A stretch of 64,000 bases of DNA, taken from NCBI RefSeq assembly GCF_002927635.1, contig NZ_PRDS01000005.1, positions 1-64,000 of the forward strand. The letters are read 5' to 3'. Positions 9,902 through 17,293 of this stretch are shown here, piece by piece. Position 1 is the stretch's first letter. The number at the start of each line of letters is the position of its first letter. This DNA comes from Albidovulum inexpectatum. Lineage in GTDB: Bacteria > Pseudomonadota > Alphaproteobacteria > Rhodobacterales > Rhodobacteraceae. The position numbers and the translations under genes are program-made. The notes under the pieces were generated by a model that was not told the DNA's origin, made no database searches, and saw nothing but the letters and a program-made list of their open reading frames with translations.

Positions 9902-9935
9902 CACCCCGGCAGTTTGTCGGGGTGTCCGCTTTTTT
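9902..9935 (+). terminator. Intrinsic-type terminator after rpmD
   Basis: CACCCCG (9902-9908) and CGGGGTG (9918-9924) form a 7-bp stem with a 9-nt loop, followed by TCCGC and six Ts (9930-9935). Confidence 0.6.
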
Positions 9936-10181
9936 GGCCGCCGTCGAACAAATGGCCGAAATACGTCTTTTCCGGCGGTGCGCGCCGCGTGCCGTCCAGT
10001 TGTTCATCAAGTGATGTTGTCAGCATGACCATCTTCAGGACCTTCCTGGAAACTGCCCGGGCCATTCGGCAGACCGTCTGCTATCTGACGCTTGCCGACA
10101 TTCCGGGCGCTGAGGCGCGCCAGAACGCGCGCAGGGGGCGGGCCAGCCCGCGCTGACCGGTGATGATGTTCCGTTGAAGGC

Positions 10182-10210
10182 TTGCGCTGGGGCCACGGTG
10201 CGTCTATACG
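10182..10210 (+). promoter_or_regulatory. Candidate promoter for rplO-secY
   Basis: TTGCGC (10182-10187), 17 bp, TATACG (10205-10210). Initiation near 10217 would give a leader of about 87 nt before rplO at 10304. It lies downstream of the rpmD terminator, which supports a separate transcript for rplO onwards. Confidence 0.45.
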
Positions 10211-10303
10211 GGCGCGCGTGGCTCGCAGGGGCCGACTCGAAATCAATCTATGCCGTGTCCGCCCAATTCGCTTCGTGGGCGGTTCCGGCCAAGGAGAAGC
10301 GAC

Positions 10304-10777
10304 ATGAAACTTCACGAACTTCGCGACAATCCCGGCGCGACGAAAAAGCGCACCCGTGTCGGTCGTGGCCCCGGCTCGGGCAAGGGCAAGACGGGCGGCC
10401 GTGGTATCAAGGGTCAGAAATCCCGATCGGGTGTGGCCATCGGGGGCTATGAAGGCGGCCAGATGCCGCTTTACCGGCGCCTTCCCAAGCGTGGCTTCAA
10501 CAAGCCGAACCGCAAGCAGTTCGCCATCGTGAACCTGGGCCAGATCCAGGCGTTCATCGATGCTGGCAAGCTTGACGCGAAGGCCGAGATCACCGAAGAC
10601 GTTCTGGTCGCGTCCGGCCTTGTCCGTCGCAAGCTTGACGGTATCCGCGTTCTGGCCAAGGGCGATCTGAAGGCCAAGCTGAAACTGGCCGTGACGGGCG
10701 CGTCGAAGGCAGCGATCGAGGCCGTCGAAAAGGCCGGCGGTGCGCTGTCGGTCACGGGTGCGGCCGCAGCCGAATAA
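10304..10777 (+). CDS. rplO: 50S ribosomal protein L15
   Basis: 157 residues. L15 is a late-assembly 50S protein. ATG 10304 follows AAGGAGAAGCGAC and gives [43 protein letters not shown], the Gly/Arg-rich N-terminal extension typical of L15. The in-frame extension to 10250 has no family resemblance. It is separated from secY by a strong hairpin. Confidence 0.97.
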   Translation: MKLHELRDNPGATKKRTRVGRGPGSGKGKTGGRGIKGQKSRSGVAIGGYEGGQMPLYRRLPKRGFNKPNRKQFAIVNLGQIQAFIDAGKLDAKAEITEDVLVASGLVRRKLDGIRVLAKGDLKAKLKLAVTGASKAAIEAVEKAGGALSVTGAAAAE

Positions 10778-10826
10778 GCTGTTGTGGGCGGCCCGAGCGG
10801 CGCTTACATAGGATCTGAGTTTTCCA

Positions 10827-10862
10827 AAGCGCCGCCGACCGGAAAACGGTTTGGCGGCGCTT
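10827..10862 (+). terminator. Hairpin abutting the secY start
   Basis: AAGCGCCGCC (10827-10836) and GGCGGCGCTT (10853-10862) form a 10-bp stem, extended inside by ACCG (10838-10841) with CGGT (10847-10850). It ends 4 nt before the first possible secY ATG (10867) and 19 nt before the preferred ATG (10882), so it could control readthrough or translation of secY. Confidence 0.5.
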
Positions 10863-10881
10863 CCACATGAGAGAGACCGGA

Positions 10882-12243
10882 ATGGCATCTGCGGCAGAGC
10901 AAATGGCGGCGAACCTCAGCTGGGGTACGCTGGGCAAGGCGACCGAGCTTCGCCAACGCATCTTCTTTACGCTTGGGCTTTTGATCGTTTACCGGATCGG
11001 CACCTATATCCCGGTGCCCGGTATCGATGCGGTGGCCCTGCGTGAATTCATGCAGAACGCTTCGCAGGGCATCGGCGGCATGCTGCAGATGTTCACCGGC
11101 GGCGCGCTGGGGCGGATGGGCATTTTTGCCCTTGGTATCATGCCGTACATTTCGGCCTCGATCATCGTTCAGCTGCTGACGGCGATGGTGCCGTCGCTCG
11201 AGCAGCTGAAGAAGGAAGGCGAACAGGGGCGCAAGAAGATTAACCAGTACACCCGCTATGCGACGGTGGCTCTGGCGACCTTCCAGGCCTATGGACTTGC
11301 CCGCAGTCTCGAGGCCGGCGACCTGGCCCATGATCCGGGGCTGTTCTTCCAGGCGGCCTGCGTCATCACGCTGGTTGGCGGTACGATGTTCCTGATGTGG
11401 CTGGGCGAGCAGATCACCGCGCGCGGTGTCGGCAATGGCGTGTCGCTCATCATCTTCGTCGGCATTGTGGCCGAGATTCCCGGCGCCCTGGCGCGCTTCT
11501 TCGAGCAGGGCCGCATCGGTGCGATCTCGGCTCCGGTGATCATCGGCGTGATCGTGATGGTCATTGCCGTGATCGCCTTCGTCGTCTTCATGGAGCGCGC
11601 GCTGCGCAAGATCCATATCCAGTATCCGCGCCGCCAGGTCGGGATGAAGGTCTTTGACGGATCGTCAAGCCACCTGCCGATCAAGGTCAACCCGGCCGGC
11701 GTCATCCCCGCGATCTTCGCCTCGTCGCTGTTGTTGCTGCCGACGACGATCTCGACCTTCTCGGGGGCGCAGACGGGGCCGATCATGTCGACGATCCTGG
11801 CCTATTTCGGGCCCGGCCAGCCGCTTTACCTGCTGTTCTTCGCCGGCATGGTCGTCTTCTTCAGCTACTTCTACACGGCCAACGTGGCCTTCAAGTCCGA
11901 CGATGTGGCCGAAAACCTGAAGAATCAGGGCGGGTTCATTCCGGGCATCCGCCCCGGCAAGAAGACCGAGGAGTATCTGGACTATGTCGTGTCCCGCATC
12001 CTTGTCGTGGGTTCGGCCTATCTGGCGGCGGTCTGCCTCTTGCCCGAAATTCTGCGGTCTCAGTTCTCGGTTCCCTTCTATTTCGGCGGCACGTCTGTTC
12101 TGATCGTGGTTTCGGTGACGATGGACACGATCAACCAGATCCAGTCGCACCTCTTGGCGCATCAGTATGAAGGGCTTATTGAAAAGTCCCAGCTGAGAGG
12201 CAAGAAACGTGGCGGTGCGCGCAAGGCGCCGGCGCGTCGATAA
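10882..12243 (+). CDS. secY: Preprotein translocase subunit SecY
   Basis: 453 residues with ten hydrophobic segments, the channel of the Sec translocon in the inner membrane. ATG 10882 gives [27 protein letters not shown] and has GAGAGACCGG upstream; ATG 10867, 5 codons earlier, is an alternative directly behind a hairpin. The [12 protein letters not shown] first-helix region, the [15 protein letters not shown] plug/TM2 region and the cytosolic loop ending [11 protein letters not shown] are diagnostic. adk follows after 10 bp. Confidence 0.97.
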   Translation: MASAAEQMAANLSWGTLGKATELRQRIFFTLGLLIVYRIGTYIPVPGIDAVALREFMQNASQGIGGMLQMFTGGALGRMGIFALGIMPYISASIIVQLLTAMVPSLEQLKKEGEQGRKKINQYTRYATVALATFQAYGLARSLEAGDLAHDPGLFFQAACVITLVGGTMFLMWLGEQITARGVGNGVSLIIFVGIVAEIPGALARFFEQGRIGAISAPVIIGVIVMVIAVIAFVVFMERALRKIHIQYPRRQVGMKVFDGSSSHLPIKVNPAGVIPAIFASSLLLLPTTISTFSGAQTGPIMSTILAYFGPGQPLYLLFFAGMVVFFSYFYTANVAFKSDDVAENLKNQGGFIPGIRPGKKTEEYLDYVVSRILVVGSAYLAAVCLLPEILRSQFSVPFYFGGTSVLIVVSVTMDTINQIQSHLLAHQYEGLIEKSQLRGKKRGGARKAPARR

Positions 12244-12253
12244 CGGGGGACCC

Positions 12254-12913
12254 ATGACAAACATCATCCTGCTGGGGCCGCCGGGGGCGGGCAAGGGAAC
12301 TCAGGCTCGGCGCTTGGTCGAGGAGCGCGGCCTGGTCCAGCTCTCGACCGGCGACATGCTGCGCGAGGCCAAGAGTTCGGGCACCGAAATGGGCCGCAAG
12401 GTTGCCGAGGTGATGGATGCCGGCGGGCTGGTCACCGACGAGATCGTGATCGGCTTGATCGAAGAGAAGCTGAAGACCGAAAAGGGCAAGGGCTTCATCT
12501 TCGACGGATTTCCCCGCACCCTGCCGCAGGCAGATGCCTTGGGCGAACTGCTGCAGAAGGCGGGCCAGAAGATCGACGCGGTGATCGAGCTGCGGGTCGA
12601 TGATGAAGCGCTGATCGACCGGATCTCGGGCCGTTACACCTGCGGCAATTGCGGAGAAGTCTATCACGACCGCAGCAAGCCCACGAAGGTTTCGGGTGTC
12701 TGCGATGTCTGCGGTTCGACCGATCTTCGCCGACGCGCTGATGACAATGCCGAAAGCCTCAAGCAGCGGCTTATGGAATACTACAAGAAGACGTCGCCGC
12801 TGATCGGTTATTACTACGCCCTGCGCATGCTCCGCACGGTGGATGGGCTGCAGGATATCGAAACCGTCGCCCGCGAAATCGCCGCGATCCTGGACGGCCT
12901 GCAATCCTCTTGA
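12254..12913 (+). CDS. adk: Adenylate kinase with zinc-binding LID
   Basis: 219 residues. It interconverts ATP + AMP and 2 ADP in the cytosol. P-loop [10 protein letters not shown] lies at residues 7-16, the AMP-binding region [11 protein letters not shown] around 84-95, and the LID contains C130, C133, C150 and C153, a structural zinc site of the Cys4 type. ATG 12254 was preferred over an upstream in-frame extension because [11 protein letters not shown] is the family start. Placement after secY is standard. Confidence 0.97.
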   Translation: MTNIILLGPPGAGKGTQARRLVEERGLVQLSTGDMLREAKSSGTEMGRKVAEVMDAGGLVTDEIVIGLIEEKLKTEKGKGFIFDGFPRTLPQADALGELLQKAGQKIDAVIELRVDDEALIDRISGRYTCGNCGEVYHDRSKPTKVSGVCDVCGSTDLRRRADDNAESLKQRLMEYYKKTSPLIGYYYALRMLRTVDGLQDIETVAREIAAILDGLQSS

Positions 12914-13101
12914 CGCGAGTGTCGTTTCCTTCTAGGTGACGACGTCTCGAAAGAGAATCGACAGGATTTGCCGGGATCATCGCGGCGAATCGGTCGGGAT
13001 TAACCGGCCCGACGGAACCGGCGGAAGTCGCGCCGGTCTTCGGGCCATAGTTGTGAAAAAAGGTTCTGGAGTTACGGAACCGCAACGGAAGGAAGCTACG
13101 C

Positions 13102-13470
13102 GTGGCACGTATTGCTGGCGTCAACATCCCGACGGGGAAGCGCGTCCCCATCGCCCTGACCTATATCCACGGCATCGGCCCCTACTCGGCCAAGAAGATC
13201 TGCGAGGCCGTGAACATCGACGAATCGCGCCGTGTGAACGAACTGACCGACGCCGAGGTGCTGGCCATTCGTGAATACATCGACCAGAACTTCACGGTCG
13301 AAGGCGACCTGCGCCGCGAAGTGCAGATGAACATCAAGCGTCTGATGGACCTGGGCTGCTATCGCGGTCTGCGCCATCGCCGCAACCTGCCCGTCCGCGG
13401 TCAGCGGACCCATACGAACGCCCGTACCCGCAAGGGCCCGGCGAAGCCGATTGCCGGCAAGAAGAAGTAA
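13102..13470 (+). CDS. rpsM: 30S ribosomal protein S13
   Basis: 122 residues. S13 is a 30S head protein contacting the P-site tRNA. The start is GTG 13102 with AAGGAAG upstream, giving [26 protein letters not shown]. The C-terminal [25 protein letters not shown] motif is canonical. The 188-bp spacer after adk holds a 6-bp stem (GTCGGG 12993-12998 with CCCGAC 13008-13013) and no gene. No rpmJ precedes it. Confidence 0.97.
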   Translation: MARIAGVNIPTGKRVPIALTYIHGIGPYSAKKICEAVNIDESRRVNELTDAEVLAIREYIDQNFTVEGDLRREVQMNIKRLMDLGCYRGLRHRRNLPVRGQRTHTNARTRKGPAKPIAGKKK

Positions 13471-13485
13471 GAGGGGGCAGGACAG

Positions 13486-13875
13486 ATGGCTCGTGAAAAG
13501 ACTCGCGTCAAGCGCAAGGAACGCAAGAACATCGCCGCCGGCGTGGCGCATGTGAATTCGTCGTTCAACAACACCAAGATCCTGATTTCCGACGTTCAGG
13601 GCAACGCGATCGCGTGGTCCTCGGCCGGCACGATGGGGTTCAAGGGGTCGCGGAAATCGACCCCCTATGCGGCCCAGCTGGCTGCCGAGGATGCCGGTCG
13701 CAAGGCCATGGAGCACGGCGTCAAGACGCTCGAGGTCGAGGTCCAGGGCCCCGGTTCCGGTCGTGAAAGCGCGCTGCGCGCTCTGGCCGCCTGCGGCTTC
13801 AACATCACGTCGATCCGTGACGTGACGCCGATTCCGCACAATGGCTGCCGGCCGCCCAAGCGCCGCCGCGTCTGA
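13486..13875 (+). CDS. rpsK: 30S ribosomal protein S11
   Basis: 129 residues. S11 forms the platform near the E-site and Shine-Dalgarno helix. [28 protein letters not shown] and the terminal [18 protein letters not shown] are diagnostic. A GAGGGGGCAGGAC SD region separates it from rpsM. A long perfect hairpin follows, then rpoA after 115 bp; rpsD is not in this cluster. Confidence 0.98.
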   Translation: MAREKTRVKRKERKNIAAGVAHVNSSFNNTKILISDVQGNAIAWSSAGTMGFKGSRKSTPYAAQLAAEDAGRKAMEHGVKTLEVEVQGPGSGRESALRALAACGFNITSIRDVTPIPHNGCRPPKRRRV

Positions 13876-13888
13876 CAGGCATACAGGC

Positions 13889-13919
13889 AGCCGGGCCGCG
13901 CAGATTGCGCGGCCCGGCT
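13889..13919 (+). terminator. Strong hairpin after rpsK
   Basis: AGCCGGGCCGCGCA (13889-13902) and TGCGCGGCCCGGCT (13906-13919) pair over 14 bp around a GAT loop, the longest perfect stem in the ribosomal cluster. TGCATTCATTTT follows, so the T-tract is broken. Confidence 0.6.
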
Positions 13920-13990
13920 TGCATTCATTTTGATCCTCGGGCGTTCCCAGGCTTTGGACATGGGCCGGGAACAGGTATGGAGGTTTCCGC

Positions 13991-15007
13991 ATGATCCACA
14001 AGAACTGGTCAGAGCTGATCAAGCCGCAGCAGCTCGAAATCCGTCCCGGCAACGACCCCATGCGCCAGGCGACCATCATCGCCGAACCGTTGGAGCGTGG
14101 CTTTGGCCTGACGCTGGGCAATGCCTTGCGTCGGGTGCTGTTGTCTTCGCTGCAGGGCGCGGCGATCACCAGCGTCCAGATCGACAATGTGCTGCACGAA
14201 TTCTCCTCGGTCGCCGGTGTGCGCGAGGACGTCACCGACATCGTGCTGAACCTCAAGGGCGTCGCGATCCGCATGGAGGTCGAAGGCCCCAAGCGCCTGA
14301 CGCTGTCGGCAAAGGGTCCGGGTGTTGTGACCGCGGGCGACATCTCTGAATCCAACGGCGTCGAGATCCTGAACAAGGATCACGTGATCTGCCACCTGGA
14401 CCAGGATGCGGAACTGTTCATGGAGCTGACCGTGAACACCGGCAAGGGCTATGTCAGCGCTGACAAGAACCGCCCGGACGATGCGCCGATCGGCCTGATT
14501 CCGATCGATGCGATCTTCTCGCCGGTCCGTCGCGTCTCGTACGAGGTTACCCCGACGCGCGAAGGCCAGGTCCTGGACTATGACAAGCTGACGATGAAGG
14601 TGGAAACCGACGGATCGGTCACGCCCGAGGATGCGGTGGCCTATGCCGCCCGGATCCTTCAGGATCAGCTGGGCACTTTCGTCAATTTCGAGGAGCCGGA
14701 GAGCGCCTCGAAACAGGACACGGACGACGGGCTGGAGTTCAACCCGCTTCTGCTGAAGAAGGTGGACGAGCTGGAGCTGTCGGTGCGTTCGGCCAACTGC
14801 CTGAAAAACGACAACATCGTCTATATCGGCGACCTGATCCAGAAGACCGAAGCCGAGATGCTGCGCACCCCGAACTTCGGCCGCAAGTCGCTGAACGAGA
14901 TCAAGGAAGTCCTGTCCAGCATGGGTCTGCACCTGGGCATGGAAGTCGAGAACTGGCCGCCGGAAAACATCGAAGAGCTGGCGAAGCGCTACGAAGACCA
15001 GTTCTGA
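13991..15007 (+). CDS. rpoA: RNA polymerase alpha subunit
   Basis: 338 residues. The N-terminal domain (about 1-235) dimerises and assembles beta and beta' ([33 protein letters not shown]). The C-terminal domain (about 255-325) binds UP elements and activators ([31 protein letters not shown]). ATG 13991 follows a strong ATGGAGG SD. The strong hairpin upstream suggests expression is partly uncoupled from rpsM-rpsK. Confidence 0.98.
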   Translation: MIHKNWSELIKPQQLEIRPGNDPMRQATIIAEPLERGFGLTLGNALRRVLLSSLQGAAITSVQIDNVLHEFSSVAGVREDVTDIVLNLKGVAIRMEVEGPKRLTLSAKGPGVVTAGDISESNGVEILNKDHVICHLDQDAELFMELTVNTGKGYVSADKNRPDDAPIGLIPIDAIFSPVRRVSYEVTPTREGQVLDYDKLTMKVETDGSVTPEDAVAYAARILQDQLGTFVNFEEPESASKQDTDDGLEFNPLLLKKVDELELSVRSANCLKNDNIVYIGDLIQKTEAEMLRTPNFGRKSLNEIKEVLSSMGLHLGMEVENWPPENIEELAKRYEDQF

Positions 15008-15039
15008 TCCGCATACGGCCGCGATATGGCCGGAACGGG

Positions 15040-15074
15040 TTGACAGGTTTCGGGGGCGGGTTTATTCGCCCCCG
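15040..15074 (+). promoter_or_regulatory. Candidate promoter with overlapping hairpin before rplQ
   Basis: Consensus -35 TTGACA (15040-15045), 17 bp, weak -10 TATTCG (15063-15068). A stem of CGGGGGCG (15051-15058) with CGCCCCCG (15067-15074) overlaps the spacer and -10. It could be an rpoA terminator, an rplQ promoter, or both. Confidence 0.35.
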
Positions 15075-15177
15075 CAATGCCCGGACATGCCGGGGACGAT
15101 CGGGCGGGATGCCCCAAGGAGAGCGGAGCGAAACGGACGCCCGCCGGACAAAGCAGAACCGATAAGGAGATCGAAAG

Positions 15178-15597
15178 ATGCGTCACGCACGTGGCTATCG
15201 CCGTCTGAACCGGACCCATGAACACCGCAAGGCGCTGTTCGCAAACATGGCCGGTTCGCTCATCGAACACGAACAGATCAAGACGACCCTGCCGAAGGCA
15301 AAGGAACTGCGCCCGATCGTCGAAAAGCTGATTACGCTGGCAAAGCGCGGTGATCTGCATGCCCGTCGTCTGGCCGCGGCTCAGCTGCGCGAAGAGCGTC
15401 ACGTCAAGCGCCTTTTCGAGGTGCTGGGCCCGCGCTTCAAGGACCGTCAGGGCGGGTATGTTCGCATCCTGAAGGCCGGCTTCCGGTATGGTGACATGGC
15501 GCCCATGGCGATCATCGAATTCGTCGAGCGCGATCCCAGCGCGAAGGGCGCGGCAGACCGGGCCCGCATGGAGGCCGAGGAAGCCGACGAATCCTGA
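15178..15597 (+). CDS. rplQ: 50S ribosomal protein L17
   Basis: 139 residues. L17 lies near the tunnel exit. [29 protein letters not shown] is canonical, followed by [24 protein letters not shown] and the terminal [26 protein letters not shown] precedes ATG 15178. It ends the ribosomal cluster and is followed by a perfect 12-bp hairpin. Confidence 0.98.
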   Translation: MRHARGYRRLNRTHEHRKALFANMAGSLIEHEQIKTTLPKAKELRPIVEKLITLAKRGDLHARRLAAAQLREERHVKRLFEVLGPRFKDRQGGYVRILKAGFRYGDMAPMAIIEFVERDPSAKGAADRARMEAEEADES

Positions 15598-15632
15598 CCT
15601 AGCGTCAAGATCGAAAGTGTTGAAACATGGAT

Positions 15633-15661
15633 CAACCCCGCCGATACTGTCGGCGGGGTTG
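15633..15661. terminator. Bidirectional hairpin after rplQ
   Basis: CAACCCCGCCGA (15633-15644) and TCGGCGGGGTTG (15650-15661) form a perfect 12-bp stem with a 5-nt loop. It lies between the convergent rplQ and the small minus-strand ORF. No T-run on either side. Confidence 0.55.
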
Positions 15662-15698
15662 TCGCTTGTATGGAGAAGAATAAGCCGGGGAAAGGGGA

Positions 15699-15881
15699 TC
15701 AGTTCGCGGCAGGCTGAACGGCAAGGTCCGTGGGCCCGAACTTGCCAAGAATGTCATCGATCATGTTCGCCAGCTGTCTTTCGCTGACGGGTGTTGCGCC
15801 GATGAATTCCAGCACATCTGCCCGAACCGCATCCGGCAGCTTCATGATCTGGGCGAACAATCCTGGATGGATGGTGTACAC
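15699..15881 (-). CDS. Hypothetical 60-residue protein divergent from luxR
   Basis: I do not recognise this protein. The frame starts at GTG 15881 with AAAGGTG about 6 nt upstream and ends at TGA 15699; ATG 15845 is an alternative start. It is predicted cytosolic, with no signal peptide or membrane segment, and has an acidic helical middle (AVRADVLEFIGA, ANMIDDILGKFG). It reads away from luxR, and its start region overlaps a 30-bp inverted repeat shared with the luxR promoter side. It could be a small modulator of the quorum-sensing locus, or not a gene. Confidence 0.4.
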   Translation of the reverse strand: MYTIHPGLFAQIMKLPDAVRADVLEFIGATPVSERQLANMIDDILGKFGPTDLAVQPAAN

Positions 15882-15882
15882 G

Positions 15883-15912
15883 ACGGCACCTTTTACATGA
15901 CGCTGGTGCCGT
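15883..15912. promoter_or_regulatory. 8-bp inverted repeat in the luxR upstream region
   Basis: ACGGCACC (15883-15890) and GGTGCCGT (15905-15912), perfect arms with 14 bp between. It lies 12 bp upstream of the luxR -35 candidate and just before the divergent small ORF, a position suited to a regulator acting on both. It does not match a classical 18-20 bp lux box. Confidence 0.45.
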
Positions 15913-15923
15913 TCAATTTACGG

Positions 15924-15952
15924 TTGACCGATAACAATACAACTTGTCTAAA
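15924..15952 (+). promoter_or_regulatory. Candidate luxR promoter
   Basis: TTGACC (15924-15929), 17 bp, TCTAAA (15947-15952). The expected start point would fall at about 15958, on the first luxR ATG, implying a leaderless message or use of the internal ATG at 15973. Confidence 0.4.
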
Positions 15953-15957
15953 GGGAC

Positions 15958-16569
15958 ATGTCCAAAGTGCCAATGCTAGACCCGATCCTGAAGAGCCTCG
16001 GCCAACTTGCGCCGGCGGGGTATTTTATCGGGCTTCACATTCGCTATGCATCGCCCCTGATGCAGTTTTCGACATACAATCAGGCCTGGCTGGACCACTA
16101 TACCGAGAAGGCCTATGCGCTGCGGGACCCGACGATTGCGTGGGGCTTCAGCACCGAGGGCGCCAGCCGCTGGAAGGATATCGATGTCCCCGATCCGTTC
16201 GGACTGTTCGAAGACGCCAGGAAGTTCGGGCTGACCTATGGGGTGACCGTTTCGTGCGGGCCATTACGCTCACGCACGATTTCAAGTTTCGCGCGCGCAG
16301 ACCGCGATTTCACGGATTCCGAGATCGAGGCGATCTCGGAACTTGTCCGACGGCTTCATGACCTTACCGAGCCGCCGGAAGCCCTGACCACCGCACAGAT
16401 CGAAGCCCTGAGACTCATCGCGGCGGGAGATCGGCATGCAGCCGCAGCAGCGAAGTTGAATATTTCGGAAAGTGCGCTCAAGGCCCGTTTGGCGTCTGCC
16501 CGGCAAAGACTTCTCGCCCGAACGACGGCCGAGGCCATCCAGCGCGCCAAAGACTACAAGCTGATGTAG
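15958..16569 (+). CDS. LuxR-family acyl-homoserine-lactone-responsive regulator
   Basis: 203 residues, a little short for the family. Residues about 5-140 form an autoinducer-binding domain with the W-x3-Y-x8-D-P pattern (AWLDHYTEKAYALRDP) used to bind N-acyl-homoserine lactones. Residues about 140-203 form a LuxR-type HTH (LTTAQIEALRLIAAGDRHAAAAAKLNISESALKARLASAR). It probably senses the product of the luxI gene 62 bp downstream and acts on its own and luxI promoters. ATG 15958 has a poor SD and may be leaderless; ATG 15973 is the alternative. Confidence 0.9.
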   Translation: MSKVPMLDPILKSLGQLAPAGYFIGLHIRYASPLMQFSTYNQAWLDHYTEKAYALRDPTIAWGFSTEGASRWKDIDVPDPFGLFEDARKFGLTYGVTVSCGPLRSRTISSFARADRDFTDSEIEAISELVRRLHDLTEPPEALTTAQIEALRLIAAGDRHAAAAAKLNISESALKARLASARQRLLARTTAEAIQRAKDYKLM

Positions 16570-16600
16570 CATGATGCAGATCTTTCGTTTGCATGCAGGG

Positions 16601-16624
16601 CTTCTGATCACCAACCATCAGGAG
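16601..16624 (+). promoter_or_regulatory. Inverted repeat covering the luxI Shine-Dalgarno
   Basis: CTGAT (16604-16608) and ATCAG (16617-16621) around 8 nt, extended by T-G wobble, T-A and C-G to 8 bp. The right arm contains the AGGAG SD (16620-16624) of luxI. In DNA it could be an operator; in mRNA it would hide the ribosome-binding site. Confidence 0.5.
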
Positions 16625-16631
16625 ACCACTC

Positions 16632-17222
16632 ATGCAAACCACCGTCCTTTCGTTCGAAAACCTGCACAACCACGGTGAGCTCTTCGCCAATCTGTTCCGT
16701 GCCCGCCGCCAGTCCTTCATCGTCGAAAAGCGCTGGGATCTGCCCGAGGCCTTGGGCATGGAATACGACCAGTACGACACGCCGGCGAGCCGCTGGATTG
16801 CCATCCACGATGAGGGCGGTCAGGTCTATGCCGGAATTCGGCTGACGCCGACGACCGCACGCTGCGGGATCTACAGCTACATGATCCGCGATGCGCAGCG
16901 GGGGCTTCTGGGCTCGCTGCCGACAGACCTTCTGTATGAAGAGGCGCCGGTCGATCCCCAGATCTGGGAATGTACGCGCGTCTTTGTCCTGAACTCGACG
17001 CCCCAGAGCATTCGCCGCCGCGTCCATGCCTACATGGTCGATGCAATGGTCCGGTCCGCACGGGATCAGGGTGCGACCCAACTGGTTGCAATCACGCCTG
17101 CCAACTGGCCGCGCTGGTATGGGCGCTGCGGCTTGACGGCCAAGGCGATCGGTCCCGTCATGTTCATCGATGACGGCGATTATCAGTGCGTCCAGATCGA
17201 CCTGACCGAAAAGATGCACTGA
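16632..17222 (+). CDS. LuxI-family acyl-homoserine-lactone synthase
   Basis: 196 residues, typical of LuxI. It makes N-acyl-homoserine lactone from S-adenosylmethionine and acyl-ACP. The conserved N-terminal signature is present (R-x2-F-x5-W in RRQSFIVEKRWDLP, then EYDQYD for the two Asp, then AGIRL for the Arg), as are the WECTRVFVL Glu-Arg pair and the C-terminal half shaping the acyl pocket. Acyl length cannot be read from sequence; Paracoccus relatives make long-chain signals. AGGAG lies 7 nt before ATG 16632 and is sequestered in an inverted repeat. Confidence 0.93.
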   Translation: MQTTVLSFENLHNHGELFANLFRARRQSFIVEKRWDLPEALGMEYDQYDTPASRWIAIHDEGGQVYAGIRLTPTTARCGIYSYMIRDAQRGLLGSLPTDLLYEEAPVDPQIWECTRVFVLNSTPQSIRRRVHAYMVDAMVRSARDQGATQLVAITPANWPRWYGRCGLTAKAIGPVMFIDDGDYQCVQIDLTEKMH

Positions 17223-17229
17223 CATGAGC

Positions 17230-17270
17230 CGCGCGGCGGGAACCGGGCCCATCGACCCTTCCGCCGCGCG
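17230..17270 (+). terminator. Hairpin after luxI
   Basis: CGCGCGGCGG (17230-17239) and CCGCCGCGCG (17261-17270) form a 10-bp stem with a long loop, extended by AA/TT after a bulge. It sits between luxI and rarA and has no T-run. Confidence 0.45.
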
Positions 17271-17293
17271 CCGCCGAAGCGTAGAACGGGCGC

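Larger units (their letters stand above)
9879..10303 (+). other. Intergenic region rpmD-rplO (425 bp)
   Basis: Holds a terminator-like hairpin (9902-9935) and a promoter-like pair (10182-10210). A 43-codon frame at 10025-10156 (MTIFRTFLETARAIRQ start, Arg-rich end) has no SD and no recognised family; it cannot be called a gene. rpmD and rplO are normally adjacent, so this gap splits the spc operon. Confidence 0.6.

Noticed and set aside
10025-10156. 43-codon frame in the rpmD-rplO gap
   Set aside because: No SD and no recognisable family; kept only as a remark. Conservation data would be needed.
16570-16631. Classical lux box before luxI
   Set aside because: The inverted repeat lies over the SD, too far downstream for the usual -40 position, and lacks the ACCTG-type consensus; reported instead as a possible RNA or DNA control element.
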